Origin: Lachnospiraceae bacterium KGMB03038 | Lineage (GTDB): Bacteria; Bacillota; Clostridia; Lachnospirales; Lachnospiraceae | Reading direction: 5' to 3' | DNA length: 64,000 bases | Assembly: GCA_007361935.1 (NCBI GenBank) | Contig: CP041667.1 | Location: 2,694,501-2,758,500 of the forward strand | In this document: piece by piece, positions 16,450 to 25,312 of the stretch | How positions within the stretch are numbered: position 1 is the stretch's first letter | Layout: each line of letters begins with the position of its first letter | The notes under the pieces: model-generated | Seen by the model: the letters and a program-made list of their open reading frames with translations, nothing else | What the model was told of the DNA's origin: nothing | The model's database searches: none | Translations under genes and position numbers: made by a program

Positions 16450-16482
16450 CTTCCTGAATCCGTTCTGGATCCAGCCCCTTTT

Positions 16483-17394
16483 TCAATTTTGTTTTAAGTA
16501 AACTTCCTTGACCACTCTGATAAAGCGCTCTGCCGACCTGGATAACTGATAGTTCTTATTATATACCAGGTTAATATCTCTTCCCGCATCCGCGCCCGGA
16601 ATCGGAAATGTCAGAAGCAGACCCGCTTCTTCTTCATCTGCCGCGGCAAGCCTTGACAAAATGGTGATGCCCATTCCCTGGCGGACCGATTTCTTGATAG
16701 TCTCCTGATTGCCGATACTGGCGATCACATCCAGCTTTTCCACCGGGATTCCCGCCGCTTTCAGCTGTTCTTCCGCTTCCTTCCTGGTTCCTGATCCTTC
16801 TTCCCGCATGATCAGATGCTCTTCTAAGATCCAGTCGATCTTTCCCTTATCTTCTTCTCTTAACCGGCGGTATTTCTCCGTATTCGGCGTGATCACAGCC
16901 AGCTGGTCCTTATAAAACGGAAGATATCTGCAGTGCTTTTTCTCCAGCACCGTTCCTGTAAATCCCACATCCACCATATGGTCTATGATCTGCGTCACCA
17001 CCTTGCTGCTGTCAGATTCCTGGATCTTGATCTGTTCATCTGGATATCGCTCGTTAAACCGTTTCAGAACTTTGGGAAGCAGATACTGGGCCGGGATCGT
17101 GGACGCCGCGATGGTGATGCAGTGTTTGCTTTCCGCGCCCTTTGTCTCAAATCTTTCCTCTATCTTCTTCTGAAGATCGATGATCTGTTTCGCGTACTTG
17201 TAGAGTTCTCTGCCGTCATCAGAAAGACTGACTTCTTTAGTGTTCCTCACAAACAGCCTGGCATTCAGCTCCTTTTCCAGCGCCGCGATATGAGCGCTTA
17301 TGGTAGGCTGAGTCAGGAACAGCTCCTTGGCCGCTTTCGAGAAGCTTCCGCCCTCCGCGACCTGTACAAAAGCTTCTAACTGTTTTAGATTCAT
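16483..17394 (-). CDS. Selenium metabolism-associated LysR regulator
   Basis: A 303-residue LysR-type regulator: N-terminal HTH ('FVQVAEGGSFSKAAKELFLTQPTISAHIAALEKEL', residues 9-43) and a type-2 periplasmic-binding-like effector domain. A distinct subgroup of LysR proteins is known to co-occur with selenium genes, and this gene starts within the last base of selB (TAATG overlap), so it is produced together with the Sec machinery. The effector may be a selenium or sulfur metabolite; this is inference. It is followed by a terminator. Confidence 0.88.
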   Translation of the reverse strand: MNLKQLEAFVQVAEGGSFSKAAKELFLTQPTISAHIAALEKELNARLFVRNTKEVSLSDDGRELYKYAKQIIDLQKKIEERFETKGAESKHCITIAASTIPAQYLLPKVLKRFNERYPDEQIKIQESDSSKVVTQIIDHMVDVGFTGTVLEKKHCRYLPFYKDQLAVITPNTEKYRRLREEDKGKIDWILEEHLIMREEGSGTRKEAEEQLKAAGIPVEKLDVIASIGNQETIKKSVRQGMGITILSRLAAADEEEAGLLLTFPIPGADAGRDINLVYNKNYQLSRSAERFIRVVKEVYLKQN

Positions 17395-19307
17395 TAATAC
17401 GCCACCCTCTCACTTTCCGCTCCGGTTTTCTTTGTCACCTTAAGACCGTCCATATATTCCAGGATCGGTTTCGCACTCTTCCTGCTGGTTCCAAAGATGT
17501 CTCTGACCTGCGCGATCGTGATGACCGGATCTTCCGCCAGCTTTTCACAGATAACCTGGCGCGCCTCTTCCATATAGCTCTTAAGCGTATACATATCGTC
17601 CGTCACCTTTACGACTGCTCCTTCCACCAGAAGGATATTCAGGATATCATCCCCAGTCCCCCGGTCTACTCCCGGCAGTTCGATCTCTGAGTACCTGACA
17701 AAATCAAACCGTGCTTTTTCAAATGTATTCAGAAGGACCGCGGATACCTTCTCATAGGTTCCGTCCTTTCTGACCTCAAATTCCGGCGTGCACAGAAATT
17801 CCCCTTCCCTCTTTACACACCCTTCTTCCTCCAGAAGCTCGATCACCTTGTCAAAGAGATTGGGTTTGATCTTCTGGAAATAGATCCCCTGCACCTCCGC
17901 TTTCTTCATCCCATAGCGATAGGGATACTTAGTCTCATAGGCGGTCAGCGCCTCCAGGATCTCCTGCTGGGCCGCTCTCTTGGAATCCGCGTGCCACAGC
18001 CAGGTATCTTTCTTCAGCTCAAAGGTATGGATCAGGCCCTGCTCGCGCAGTTCCTGAGCCGCCTCCTTGATCTCATCCGCGGAAAGGGCGGTCAGAGAGG
18101 CTAGTTCCGCCAGTGTGACCAGCGTCTTTCCATGCTCCTTGATATGCAGCTCGATCACATCTGCCACAGACCCGGATTCTTTTCTCTTTAATTCATCGAT
18201 CACCTCTTGATGGAACCGTTTTTTTATGCCGGGATTGGGTTCCAGGACGACGCCCCCGCCAATGGTCTCCATCGGGGAATAAAAACGGACTACAAATTTA
18301 TCTCCCCGGCGCACCGCGACTTCTTCTTCCAGCCTAAGCTGCACATACCCGCTTTCTCCCGGCCCGATCTCTTCTTTATCCAAAAGGACCGCCCGACAGA
18401 GGACCTCGCTGGTTCCCGTAAAGAAATGAAGCCTTGTATGGTTGGTCAGCACCCGCATAGAAGAATCCAGAACGTTCAGCTTCACATCCAGCAGGTCTGT
18501 ATTCTTCATACTGTTCTTAGGCGCCAGGACACAGCCTCTGAAAATCTCTTTTTTCTTCACATTAGATAAGTTAATGGCTACTCTCTGGCCGGCGTAGCAT
18601 ACATCTTTATCTTCTCCATGCACCTGGATGCTGCGGATCTTGCATTCCTTCCCCACCGGGTACATTTCCAGAGTATCATCCTTCGTAATAGTACCGGATA
18701 CCAGCGTCCCGGTAATGATGGTCCCAAATCCGGAAAGAGTAAAAACCCGATCTACCGGAAGCCTTGGGATCGTATGGATATCTTTCGTCTCCAGATCGTC
18801 CCCTGTCATCTGCTGGATCAATCCGATCAGTTCTTCCAGCCCTTCTCCTGTAGCCGCTGAAACCTTTGCCACCGGGGCATTTTCCAGAAATGTGCCTTCC
18901 AGCTCTTCCCGGACTTCATCTTCTACCAGCTCCAGCCACTCTTCATCCACCAGGTCACACTTATTCAGCACGATAATACTTTTCTCAATTCCAAGAAGAT
19001 GCAGAATATCTACATGTTCTCTGGTCTGAGGCATGATCCCTTCGTCCGCGGCGATCACTAAAAGTACCAGGTCCATTCCCACAACACCGGCAACCATATT
19101 ATTGATAAACTTTTCATGTCCAGGAACATCAATGATGCCTGCCCGGTCTCCGCCCGGAAGGTCAAAATAAGTAAAACCCAGATCTATAGTGATCCCTCTT
19201 CTTTGTTCTTCTTCCCAGCGGTCGGTGTTCCTTCCGGTCAGCGCCTTGATCAGCGTCGTCTTGCCGTGGTCGATATGGCCGGCCGTTCCAATGATGATAT
19301 TCTTCAT
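17394..19307 (-). CDS. selB: Selenocysteine-specific elongation factor SelB
   Basis: The 637-residue GTPase delivers Sec-tRNA to UGA codons marked by a SECIS hairpin. The G1 motif 'GTAGHIDHGKT' is at residues 7-17, G3 is 'DVPGHEKF' and G4 is 'NKCD', as in EF-Tu relatives. EF-Tu-like beta-barrel domains follow, then four winged-helix domains in the C-terminal third that read the SECIS (the tail includes 'VITIAQVRDIFGTSRKSAKPILEYMD'). Full length for the bacterial family. It lies 12 bases after selA and overlaps the LysR start by one base. Confidence 0.97.
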   Translation of the reverse strand: MKNIIIGTAGHIDHGKTTLIKALTGRNTDRWEEEQRRGITIDLGFTYFDLPGGDRAGIIDVPGHEKFINNMVAGVVGMDLVLLVIAADEGIMPQTREHVDILHLLGIEKSIIVLNKCDLVDEEWLELVEDEVREELEGTFLENAPVAKVSAATGEGLEELIGLIQQMTGDDLETKDIHTIPRLPVDRVFTLSGFGTIITGTLVSGTITKDDTLEMYPVGKECKIRSIQVHGEDKDVCYAGQRVAINLSNVKKKEIFRGCVLAPKNSMKNTDLLDVKLNVLDSSMRVLTNHTRLHFFTGTSEVLCRAVLLDKEEIGPGESGYVQLRLEEEVAVRRGDKFVVRFYSPMETIGGGVVLEPNPGIKKRFHQEVIDELKRKESGSVADVIELHIKEHGKTLVTLAELASLTALSADEIKEAAQELREQGLIHTFELKKDTWLWHADSKRAAQQEILEALTAYETKYPYRYGMKKAEVQGIYFQKIKPNLFDKVIELLEEEGCVKREGEFLCTPEFEVRKDGTYEKVSAVLLNTFEKARFDFVRYSEIELPGVDRGTGDDILNILLVEGAVVKVTDDMYTLKSYMEEARQVICEKLAEDPVITIAQVRDIFGTSRKSAKPILEYMDGLKVTKKTGAESERVAY

Positions 19308-19319
19308 ATCTGTTCGCTC

Positions 19320-20747
19320 CTAATCTGCTGTAATCTCGCAGTCTTCCTCCAAAAGTCTGTAATCCCGGAACTGCTCCACAATTCGTTTGAAATTCTGACT
19401 GCCGATGGTCCTTACGTCTAAAAGGATCGTGTCATTGGCTGTCCTCGGAATGATGGGCACCGGCAGATGGCGCATCCGCTCTTCCAGTTCCGCCACACTG
19501 ATCTTCTCCGGCCGGATGCCCACCGCCACACTTGCCAGGCGCTCCAGCGGGAGAGAGCCTCCCCCGATCTGCGACTGACAGGCTATGGTCTCTATCTTCG
19601 CCGGAAGGCCTGCCCGTCTGAGCATCCTGCACAGACTCCGGGCTTCCTTCTGGATTTCTTCATAGTCTTTGGTGATCATCTGAAGTACCGGAACTCTCCG
19701 CACTGCTTTTTCTTCTGACAGATATTCCTGCAGGACCAGTTCCAACGCGGCCGCGGTGAATTTATCAATCCGCAGGGCGCGGGTAAGCTGGTTTTTCTTC
19801 ATCTGGTCGATGTATTTCTTCTTTCCGATGATGATCCCCGCCTGGGGGCCTCCCAAAAGCTTGTCGCCGCTAAAGCAGACCACGTCCGCTCCTTTGGCGA
19901 TGGACTCCTGTACCGTAGGCTCATAGGTGATCCCATACTTGCTAAGATCGATCAAGACGCCGCTTCCCAAGTCTTCCACCACCGGGATCTCATGCTCCTT
20001 TGCCAGCGGGATCAGTTCATCGATCCCTACCGTCTCCGTAAAACCTACGATCCGGTAGTTGCTGGTGTGTACCTTCAGAAGCACTTTTGTTTCCTCTGTG
20101 ATGGCATCTGCATAATCCTGATAGTGGGTCTTGTTGGTGGTCCCCACTTCTACCAATGTGGCCCCGCTCTGCTCCATCACATCAGGGATGCGGAACTTCC
20201 CGCCGATCTCTACCAATTCCCCTCTGGATACCACGGCTTCTCCGCCTTTTGCCAGAGAACTCAAGATCAGCATGACCGCCGCCGCGTTATTGTTGACCGC
20301 CATTGCAGCCTCCGCTCCCGTCAGCCGGCACAGCAGTTTTTCAAAATGGGAATACCGCTCTCCCCTTCTGCCTTCTTCTAAGTTATATTCCAGATTGGAG
20401 TAGCCGCTGACCAGTTCCGCCGCCTTCTCCATGTGTTCCCGGCGGATCGGCGCCCGCCCCAGATTAGTATGCAGGACCGTCCCCGTTCCATTGATGACCA
20501 TCCGCATATTCGGCGTATGCATAGCCTCCACCGTCCGGGCGATCCGCTTTGTCAGTCCCTCGATCCGAGCAAGAGCCTCAGATTCTTCCTTGCACTGGCC
20601 GATATAACGCCGAAGCTTGTCTGTCTCTGTGTGGACCGCCTCCATGACAGTCTCCCGGCTGTAGCGACCGATCAGATCCTGGATCTCTTCCTTCTCCAGA
20701 AGCAGGTCTACTTTGGGGATCTTCCGGTACAGATTATTTTTATCCAT
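19320..20747 (-). CDS. selA: L-seryl-tRNA(Sec) selenium transferase SelA
   Basis: The 475-residue PLP enzyme converts seryl-tRNA(Sec) to selenocysteyl-tRNA(Sec) with selenophosphate. The PLP lysine is Lys296 in 'CFSGDKLLGGPQAG'. Other family marks are 'INGTGTVLHTNLGRAP' (about 86-100) and 'NNNAAAVMLIL' (152-162). Length is as usual for SelA. It lies 20 bases after selD and 12 before selB in a tight operon with both. Confidence 0.97.
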   Translation of the reverse strand: MDKNNLYRKIPKVDLLLEKEEIQDLIGRYSRETVMEAVHTETDKLRRYIGQCKEESEALARIEGLTKRIARTVEAMHTPNMRMVINGTGTVLHTNLGRAPIRREHMEKAAELVSGYSNLEYNLEEGRRGERYSHFEKLLCRLTGAEAAMAVNNNAAAVMLILSSLAKGGEAVVSRGELVEIGGKFRIPDVMEQSGATLVEVGTTNKTHYQDYADAITEETKVLLKVHTSNYRIVGFTETVGIDELIPLAKEHEIPVVEDLGSGVLIDLSKYGITYEPTVQESIAKGADVVCFSGDKLLGGPQAGIIIGKKKYIDQMKKNQLTRALRIDKFTAAALELVLQEYLSEEKAVRRVPVLQMITKDYEEIQKEARSLCRMLRRAGLPAKIETIACQSQIGGGSLPLERLASVAVGIRPEKISVAELEERMRHLPVPIIPRTANDTILLDVRTIGSQNFKRIVEQFRDYRLLEEDCEITAD

Positions 20748-20767
20748 CTCTTTCTTTCCTTTCCTGA

Positions 20768-21808
20768 CTATCTCAAACGGATCAGCTTATCGCTTTTCTC
20801 CGATACATTCCCGATCATGGAAACTCTGGTCTCCATCCCCGCTTTCGCGAAATCTTCCATCATCTGCGCGGATTCCTCAGGCGAAACGGCGATCAAAAGC
20901 CCTCCCGATGTCTGGGGGTCATACAGTAGATCCAGATAATGCTCCTCTGTCGTCCCAGCATCGACCTTATCAATGGAATAGCCCCTGTTTTTATAGGCTC
21001 CTGCCGGAACCAGCCCCATTTTCGCGCTGGCAATGGCGTCTTCCATATATGCCACGTCTTTTACCTTGATCTCAAAGGTCACCTGACTGGCGGAAGCCAT
21101 TTCTACACAGTGCCCCAGCAGTCCGAAGCCTGTAATGTCCGTACAAGCGGATACATCATATTTCTCCACCACTTGTTTTGCCTTCTTGTTGAGAGACGCC
21201 ATCACGGTTTCCGCTTCCCTTCTGGCTCCCTCAGAAGCCATCTGGGCCTTCACCGCGGTATTGATCACGCCGCTTCCGATCTGTTTAGTCAAGATCAGAA
21301 CGTCTCCCGGCCTTGCCCCATAATTTTTGAAGATTTTCTCCGGATGTACAAAGCCAGATACACAAAGCCCATATTTTGGCTCGTCGTCCTGCACAGAATG
21401 GCCTCCTACCAGGACCGCCCCGGCCTCCTTTACCTTATCCGCGCCTCCCGCCAGGATATCTCCCAGGATCGCAGGATCCAGACAATTGGGGAACCCTACG
21501 ATATTCAGCGCCACCGCCGGCTCTCCTCCCATCGCCCACACATCGCTTAAGGAATTGGCAGCCGCGATCTGTCCGAACATATACGGGTCGTCTACAATAG
21601 GCGTAAAGAAATCCACCGTCTGGATCATAGCGATCTCATCTGTGACTTTATAGATGGCCGCATCATCAGAAGTCTCAATCCCTACGATCAGGTTATCGTC
21701 ATGAAATTTTGGCAACCTGCCCAGAACCTGGGCAAGGGTCTCAGGACCGATCTTTGCCGCTCATCCGGCGGTTTTGCTGAGCTGCGTCAGTCTGACTTCC
21801 GTCTTCAT
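20768..21808 (-). CDS. selD: Selenide, water dikinase SelD (selenoprotein)
   Basis: SelD makes selenophosphate from selenide and ATP. The true gene starts at ATG 21808 (GGAGG 8 nt upstream) and reads through an in-frame TGA at 21761-21763 as Sec16 in 'KTAG-Sec-AAKIGP', the catalytic position that is Cys or Sec in SelD proteins. A shorter frame starting at 21715 would lack the active site. The rest is a normal PurM-like kinase: 'VGIETSDDAAIYKV', 'VDFFTPIVDDPYMFGQIAAANSLSDVWAMGG', 'DITGFGLLGHC'. Full length is 346 residues. A SECIS-like hairpin follows the UGA. First gene of the selDAB-LysR unit. Confidence 0.95.
21718..21734 (-). promoter_or_regulatory. Bacterial SECIS-like hairpin of selD
   Basis: A perfect 7-bp stem TGCCCAG/CTGGGCA with a GTT loop lies about 26 nt after the Sec UGA in the mRNA, within the range known for bacterial SECIS elements. 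The loop G-U-U fits SelB recognition. Confidence 0.75.
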
Positions 21809-21846
21809 TTTCATTTCCTCCCAACTATACCTGCATGTTCTCTTTA

Positions 21847-21882
21847 GAAAAAAGCGGACCTCTGCTGACACAGAGGTCCGCT
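21847..21882 (-). terminator. Terminator between yedF and selD
   Basis: A 12-bp perfect stem (AGCGGACCTCTG type, 21853-21864 with 21871-21882) followed on the minus strand by six T. It makes yedF a separate transcription unit from selDAB. Confidence 0.88.
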
Positions 21883-21901
21883 CCCTATAAATTCTTGTAT
21901 C

Positions 21902-22507
21902 CTATGGTCTTATGATCCTGCCAGCGCCAGCCATAGCCTCAACAATACTGTACATATTTGTGACGCCGCCTACCACAAGTTTCTCTTTCAGTCCATAGTA
22001 ATCCAAACAGGTCCCACATGTCAAGATTTCTACGCCCTGTGCCTCCAGAGATTTCAGATCTTCCAGGGAATCCGATCCTTCTGTGGTCAGAGTCGCCCCG
22101 CCGTTATAGAACAGCATAGTCTTTGGCAGCTGGTCCAACTGTGTAACAGCAAAAATAAAAGATTTCATCAATACCTTGCCCAGTTCATCGTTTCCTTCTC
22201 CCATACGGTCAGAAGAAACAACAACGATCGTGCTGCTCCTGGCATCCGGAGCACATGCCGGGTCTTCTTCCTGAACGTTCTCCGGCGCTCCCTGCATCTG
22301 GATCGTTACTTTAAAGCTGGCTTCGCCAAGCTTCTCTGAAGAAACTTCTCCGCCCGCGCCTTTTGCCATCTTCGTTACATTCTGGACCGCGATCTCATTG
22401 TCTACCAGGACTTCGATAGTCTCCGGCCCGGTGAGCGCGTCCATTGCTTTCTTTGTCTTGATGACTGGGATTGGACAATTATCTCCCATTGCGTTTACTG
22501 TGATCAT
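21902..22507 (-). CDS. yedF: Selenium metabolism protein YedF
   Basis: A protein of about 201 residues with an N-terminal TusA-like domain ('NAMGDNCPIPVIKTKKAM', CPxP at residues 11-14) and a C-terminal DsrE/F-like domain ('VVVSSDRMGEGNDELGKVLMKSF', 'GVEILTCGTCLDYYG'). This two-domain form is the YedF marker of selenium-using bacteria. It is thought to carry selenium, though its partner is not proven. The ATG at 22507 has AGGTGG 8 nt upstream. It precedes selD but is separated by a terminator. Confidence 0.9.
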   Translation of the reverse strand: MITVNAMGDNCPIPVIKTKKAMDALTGPETIEVLVDNEIAVQNVTKMAKGAGGEVSSEKLGEASFKVTIQMQGAPENVQEEDPACAPDARSSTIVVVSSDRMGEGNDELGKVLMKSFIFAVTQLDQLPKTMLFYNGGATLTTEGSDSLEDLKSLEAQGVEILTCGTCLDYYGLKEKLVVGGVTNMYSIVEAMAGAGRIIRP

Positions 22508-22638
22508 GTAAATTCCACCTTTCTTTTTCCTAATCCCATCCACTTTTTCGCAGTTATAGATTATTTTATCACCAACATTTGAAAAGGTAAACGGGTTTTT
22601 CTACATTTCCAATAATCGTTTGTCCCTATCCCGCCAGG

Positions 22639-23304
22639 CTATACCGCGTCAGCCAAGCGGCGGTCCAGCGCGTTAAGGGCGCCTTGGGGAACCCTGTGAT
22701 AAGTTCCATTGGCATAGTAAGCCGGCTCCATCTTTCCCTCACGGAACACAGACAGGAATTCGTCCATCCCGCGGACTTCCTTCGGGAACCAGGTGGCGTA
22801 TACGCCCACCTTCTCCGGAACATGGCAGTCGCTGGCGCCCAGAGTGAAAAGTCCCAGTTCCCTAGCATATCTCTCAGCCCTCTGGCACGCCTCCAGAGAA
22901 GTGCTGCCGTTCAGGACTTCCAGTCCGTCTAATCCTCTTACCCAGCGCAGATTCTCTTCCAGCCCCCTGTTATTATTGCGGAAAGGATGCGCGGCGAAGC
23001 AGACTCCATTCTGAGCCTTCACCAGATCAATGAATTCCTGTGCATCTACTCGTTTCTTAGGGTAGTCTTCTATTCCAAAAGCCACGATATCACCCTGCAG
23101 CGAAAAAAACTCAATTCCCACAAAAATCGGATAATCTACCCTGCGGGAATATTCTTCCGCGTATTCCTTCAGTCCCATGCTGTCATGGTCAGTAATACAG
23201 ACCGCTCCAAGCCCTTTCTCTCTGGCGATCTCCACGATCTGTTCCAGTCTCAGAAAGCTGTCTTTGGAATAAGTCATTTCATGCATATGCATATCGATAA
23301 ACAT
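22639..23304 (-). CDS. PHP-domain phosphoesterase
   Basis: A 221-residue protein of the PHP metallo-phosphoesterase superfamily. Metal-binding motifs are visible: 'DMHMHEMTYSKD' at the N-terminus (HxH), 'ITDHDSMG', 'GIEFFS', 'AAHPFRNNN' and 'GASDCHVPEKVG'. Substrates of stand-alone PHP proteins vary (histidinol phosphate, 3',5'-nucleotides, oligonucleotides), so the role here is open. GGAGGG lies 9 nt before the ATG. It is upstream of yedF in the same direction, 131 bases away. Confidence 0.85.
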   Translation of the reverse strand: MFIDMHMHEMTYSKDSFLRLEQIVEIAREKGLGAVCITDHDSMGLKEYAEEYSRRVDYPIFVGIEFFSLQGDIVAFGIEDYPKKRVDAQEFIDLVKAQNGVCFAAHPFRNNNRGLEENLRWVRGLDGLEVLNGSTSLEACQRAERYARELGLFTLGASDCHVPEKVGVYATWFPKEVRGMDEFLSVFREGKMEPAYYANGTYHRVPQGALNALDRRLADAV

Positions 23305-23496
23305 GAGCGTTTTCCCTCCGTTCTATATGCGCTTCGCAGTTTCAATTACCCTTATTCCATTATATAAATACCGGCCCCAGCCTTCAAATAGAGTTTTTTT
23401 ATATATGGCTCTATTTATAGATATTTTCAATACTTCCATTTTCCGCGCTGTCATGCTATAATGCAGAAAGACAAGAGGAAAGAAAGAGGTCAGGAT

Positions 23497-24357
23497 ATGT
23501 GGGTCGCCGACAATTGGAAAGATTATGAAGTATTAGACTGCAGCAAAGGGGAAAAACTGGAACGATGGGGAACATATCTCCTGGTCCGCCCAGATCCTCA
23601 GGTGATCTGGGACACCCCCAAGAAAGATCCTGGCTGGAAAAATAAGAACGGCCATTACCATCGCAGCAAAAAAGGCGGCGGTGAGTGGGAATTCTTTCAT
23701 CTTCCCAAACAGTGGCAGATCCATTATGGGGACTTAACCTTTAATCTGAAGCCATTCAGCTTCAAACATACCGGACTTTTCCCGGAGCAGGCTGTGAACT
23801 GGGACTGGTGCTCTGATAAGATCAAAAACGCGGGCCGTCCCATCAAAGTCCTGAATTTATTCGCCTACACCGGAGGCGCCACACTGGCCGCCGCCGCGGC
23901 AGGTGCGAGCGTCACCCATGTGGACGCTTCCAAAGGGATGGTCACCTGGGCTAAGGAAAACGCCGCTTCTTCCGGCCTTTCCGACCGTCCGATCCGTTGG
24001 CTGGTAGACGACTGTGTGAAATTTGTAGAGCGGGAGATCCGCAGAGGAAACCACTATGACGGCATCATCATGGATCCCCCTTCTTACGGCAGAGGACCTA
24101 AGGGGGAAATCTGGAAGATCGAAGACGCCATCCACCCGCTGATCAAACTGTGCGCCCGGCTTCTGTCCGACAGGCCCTTGTTTTTCCTGATCAATTCCTA
24201 TACCACAGGGCTTGCTCCGGCAGTTTTGACTTATATGCTCAGTACAGAATTAAAAAAGGTTCCGGGCCATGTGGAATCCCAGGAGATCGGACTTCCTGTC
24301 CGCGACAGCGGTCTTGTGCTCCCCTGCGGCGCTTCCGGCCGGTGGGAAGCCAGATAA
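23497..24357 (+). CDS. RlmI-like class I SAM-dependent methyltransferase
   Basis: A protein of about 286 residues matching COG1092-type methyltransferases that methylate rRNA. SAM motif I is 'VLNLFAYTGGATLAAAAAGA' (near residue 120), the acidic loop 'HVDASKGMVTWAKENA' follows, and the catalytic loop is 'MDPPSYGRGPKG'. There is no PUA domain at the N-terminus, unlike E. coli RlmI. The start at 23497 follows AGAGGTCAGGAT; an ATG at 23461 lacks a good box. It is divergent from the PHP gene and upstream of rubredoxin. The target nucleotide is not deducible. Confidence 0.82.
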   Translation: MWVADNWKDYEVLDCSKGEKLERWGTYLLVRPDPQVIWDTPKKDPGWKNKNGHYHRSKKGGGEWEFFHLPKQWQIHYGDLTFNLKPFSFKHTGLFPEQAVNWDWCSDKIKNAGRPIKVLNLFAYTGGATLAAAAAGASVTHVDASKGMVTWAKENAASSGLSDRPIRWLVDDCVKFVEREIRRGNHYDGIIMDPPSYGRGPKGEIWKIEDAIHPLIKLCARLLSDRPLFFLINSYTTGLAPAVLTYMLSTELKKVPGHVESQEIGLPVRDSGLVLPCGASGRWEAR

Positions 24358-24450
24358 CAAAACGATTCCTGCAGTCTTCGGCCCATACCGCGTATGCGCC
24401 TTGGATTGTGGAAATAAATTTTAATCAAATCAAACAAGGAGGAAATCGTA

Positions 24451-24612
24451 ATGCAGAAATATGTATGTGAACCATGCGGATATGTCTATGATCCTGAAGT
24501 TGGTGATCCTGATAATGGAATCGCTCCTGGAACCGCTTTCGAGGATATCCCGGAGGACTGGGTTTGTCCGATCTGCGGCGTCGGCAAAGACATGTTTGCG
24601 CCAGAAGCTTAA
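24451..24612 (+). CDS. Rubredoxin
   Basis: A 53-residue electron carrier, 'MQKYVCEPCGYVYDPEVGD' at the start and 'DWVCPICGVGKDMF' later: two CxxCG knuckles (Cys6/Cys9 and Cys39/Cys42) that bind a single iron, with the family's typical length. AAGGAGG lies about 8 nt before the ATG. Rubredoxin donates electrons to flavodiiron proteins and rubrerythrin in anaerobes; a flavodiiron protein is encoded at 56.8-58.0 kb. A strong terminator follows. Confidence 0.97.
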   Translation: MQKYVCEPCGYVYDPEVGDPDNGIAPGTAFEDIPEDWVCPICGVGKDMFAPEA

Positions 24613-24620
24613 GAAATTTG

Positions 24621-24652
24621 AGGCCGGCAGTTTTGCCGGCCTTGTTCTTTTC
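24621..24652 (+). terminator. Terminator after rubredoxin
   Basis: AGGCCGGCA pairs with TGCCGGCCT (24621-24629 with 24634-24642), followed by a T-rich run. It lies between convergent genes. Confidence 0.88.
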
Positions 24653-24653
24653 T

Positions 24654-25307
24654 CTATTTCAGTTCTTCCAGCAGTCCCTTTACTTCCCAGAGACTTTTAC
24701 ATACCGCGTAGGCCATCTTCCTTATCTCTTCTGTCGGTTCCACCAGATCAGGCACCATGACAGGTATCATCCCAGCCCTGCTGGCCGAGCGGATCCCTGC
24801 CGGGGAATCTTCCAGCGCCATACACTCCCCCGGTGACACGCCGATCTTCCGGCAGGCCGCCAGATAAATCTCCGGGTCCGGTTTCGCCTTGGTCACCATA
24901 TCTCCAAAGACGCCTCCGTCAAAATATTTATAAATGCGGGCCTGTATCAGATTCCCTTTGGCATAATCGCCGCTGGAAGATGTAGCTATGCCCACCTTAT
25001 AACCTTCTGCTTTTACATATTCCAGAAGTTCTCTGGCCCCTGTTTTCATAGGAAGGCCCTCTTCTTCCACAATCCGGACAAACGCCTTTCTATTTCGCCT
25101 TCCAAATTCCTCAAAAGGGAAATCCTCCCCGATCGCTCTGGCAAAATACTCATTTCTCCCTTTCCGGTTCATCCCCAGCGTATGATAGATATGACTCCCC
25201 ATATCAGGGATTCCCAATTCTCTTCCTGCCGTTTCCCATGCCCGCTGTACGATCCGTTCCGAGTCAAAAAGAAGTCCGTCCATATCAAATACGATTCCAT
25301 GGATCAT
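24654..25307 (-). CDS. HAD-superfamily phosphatase (beta-PGM-like)
   Basis: A protein of about 217 residues with all four HAD motifs: 'VFDMDGLLFDSE' (nucleophile and acid Asp), 'ATSSSG', 'KAKPDPEIYL' and 'LEDSPAGIRSA'. The helical cap in residues 18-85 places it with beta-phosphoglucomutase-like phosphatases acting on small phosphorylated sugars or nucleotides. The substrate is unknown. An in-frame GTG at 25316 overlaps the stop of the GNAT gene (GTGA), so the two are coupled; the ATG at 25307 gives the usual N-terminus. Confidence 0.85.
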   Translation of the reverse strand: MIHGIVFDMDGLLFDSERIVQRAWETAGRELGIPDMGSHIYHTLGMNRKGRNEYFARAIGEDFPFEEFGRRNRKAFVRIVEEEGLPMKTGARELLEYVKAEGYKVGIATSSSGDYAKGNLIQARIYKYFDGGVFGDMVTKAKPDPEIYLAACRKIGVSPGECMALEDSPAGIRSASRAGMIPVMVPDLVEPTEEIRKMAYAVCKSLWEVKGLLEELK

Positions 25308-25312
25308 AGCAG

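Noticed and set aside
20768..21715. SelD starting at an internal codon at 21715
   Set aside because: That start is a TTG without a ribosome binding site and would remove the catalytic residue; the Sec-containing start at 21808 has GGAGG and the conserved N-terminus.
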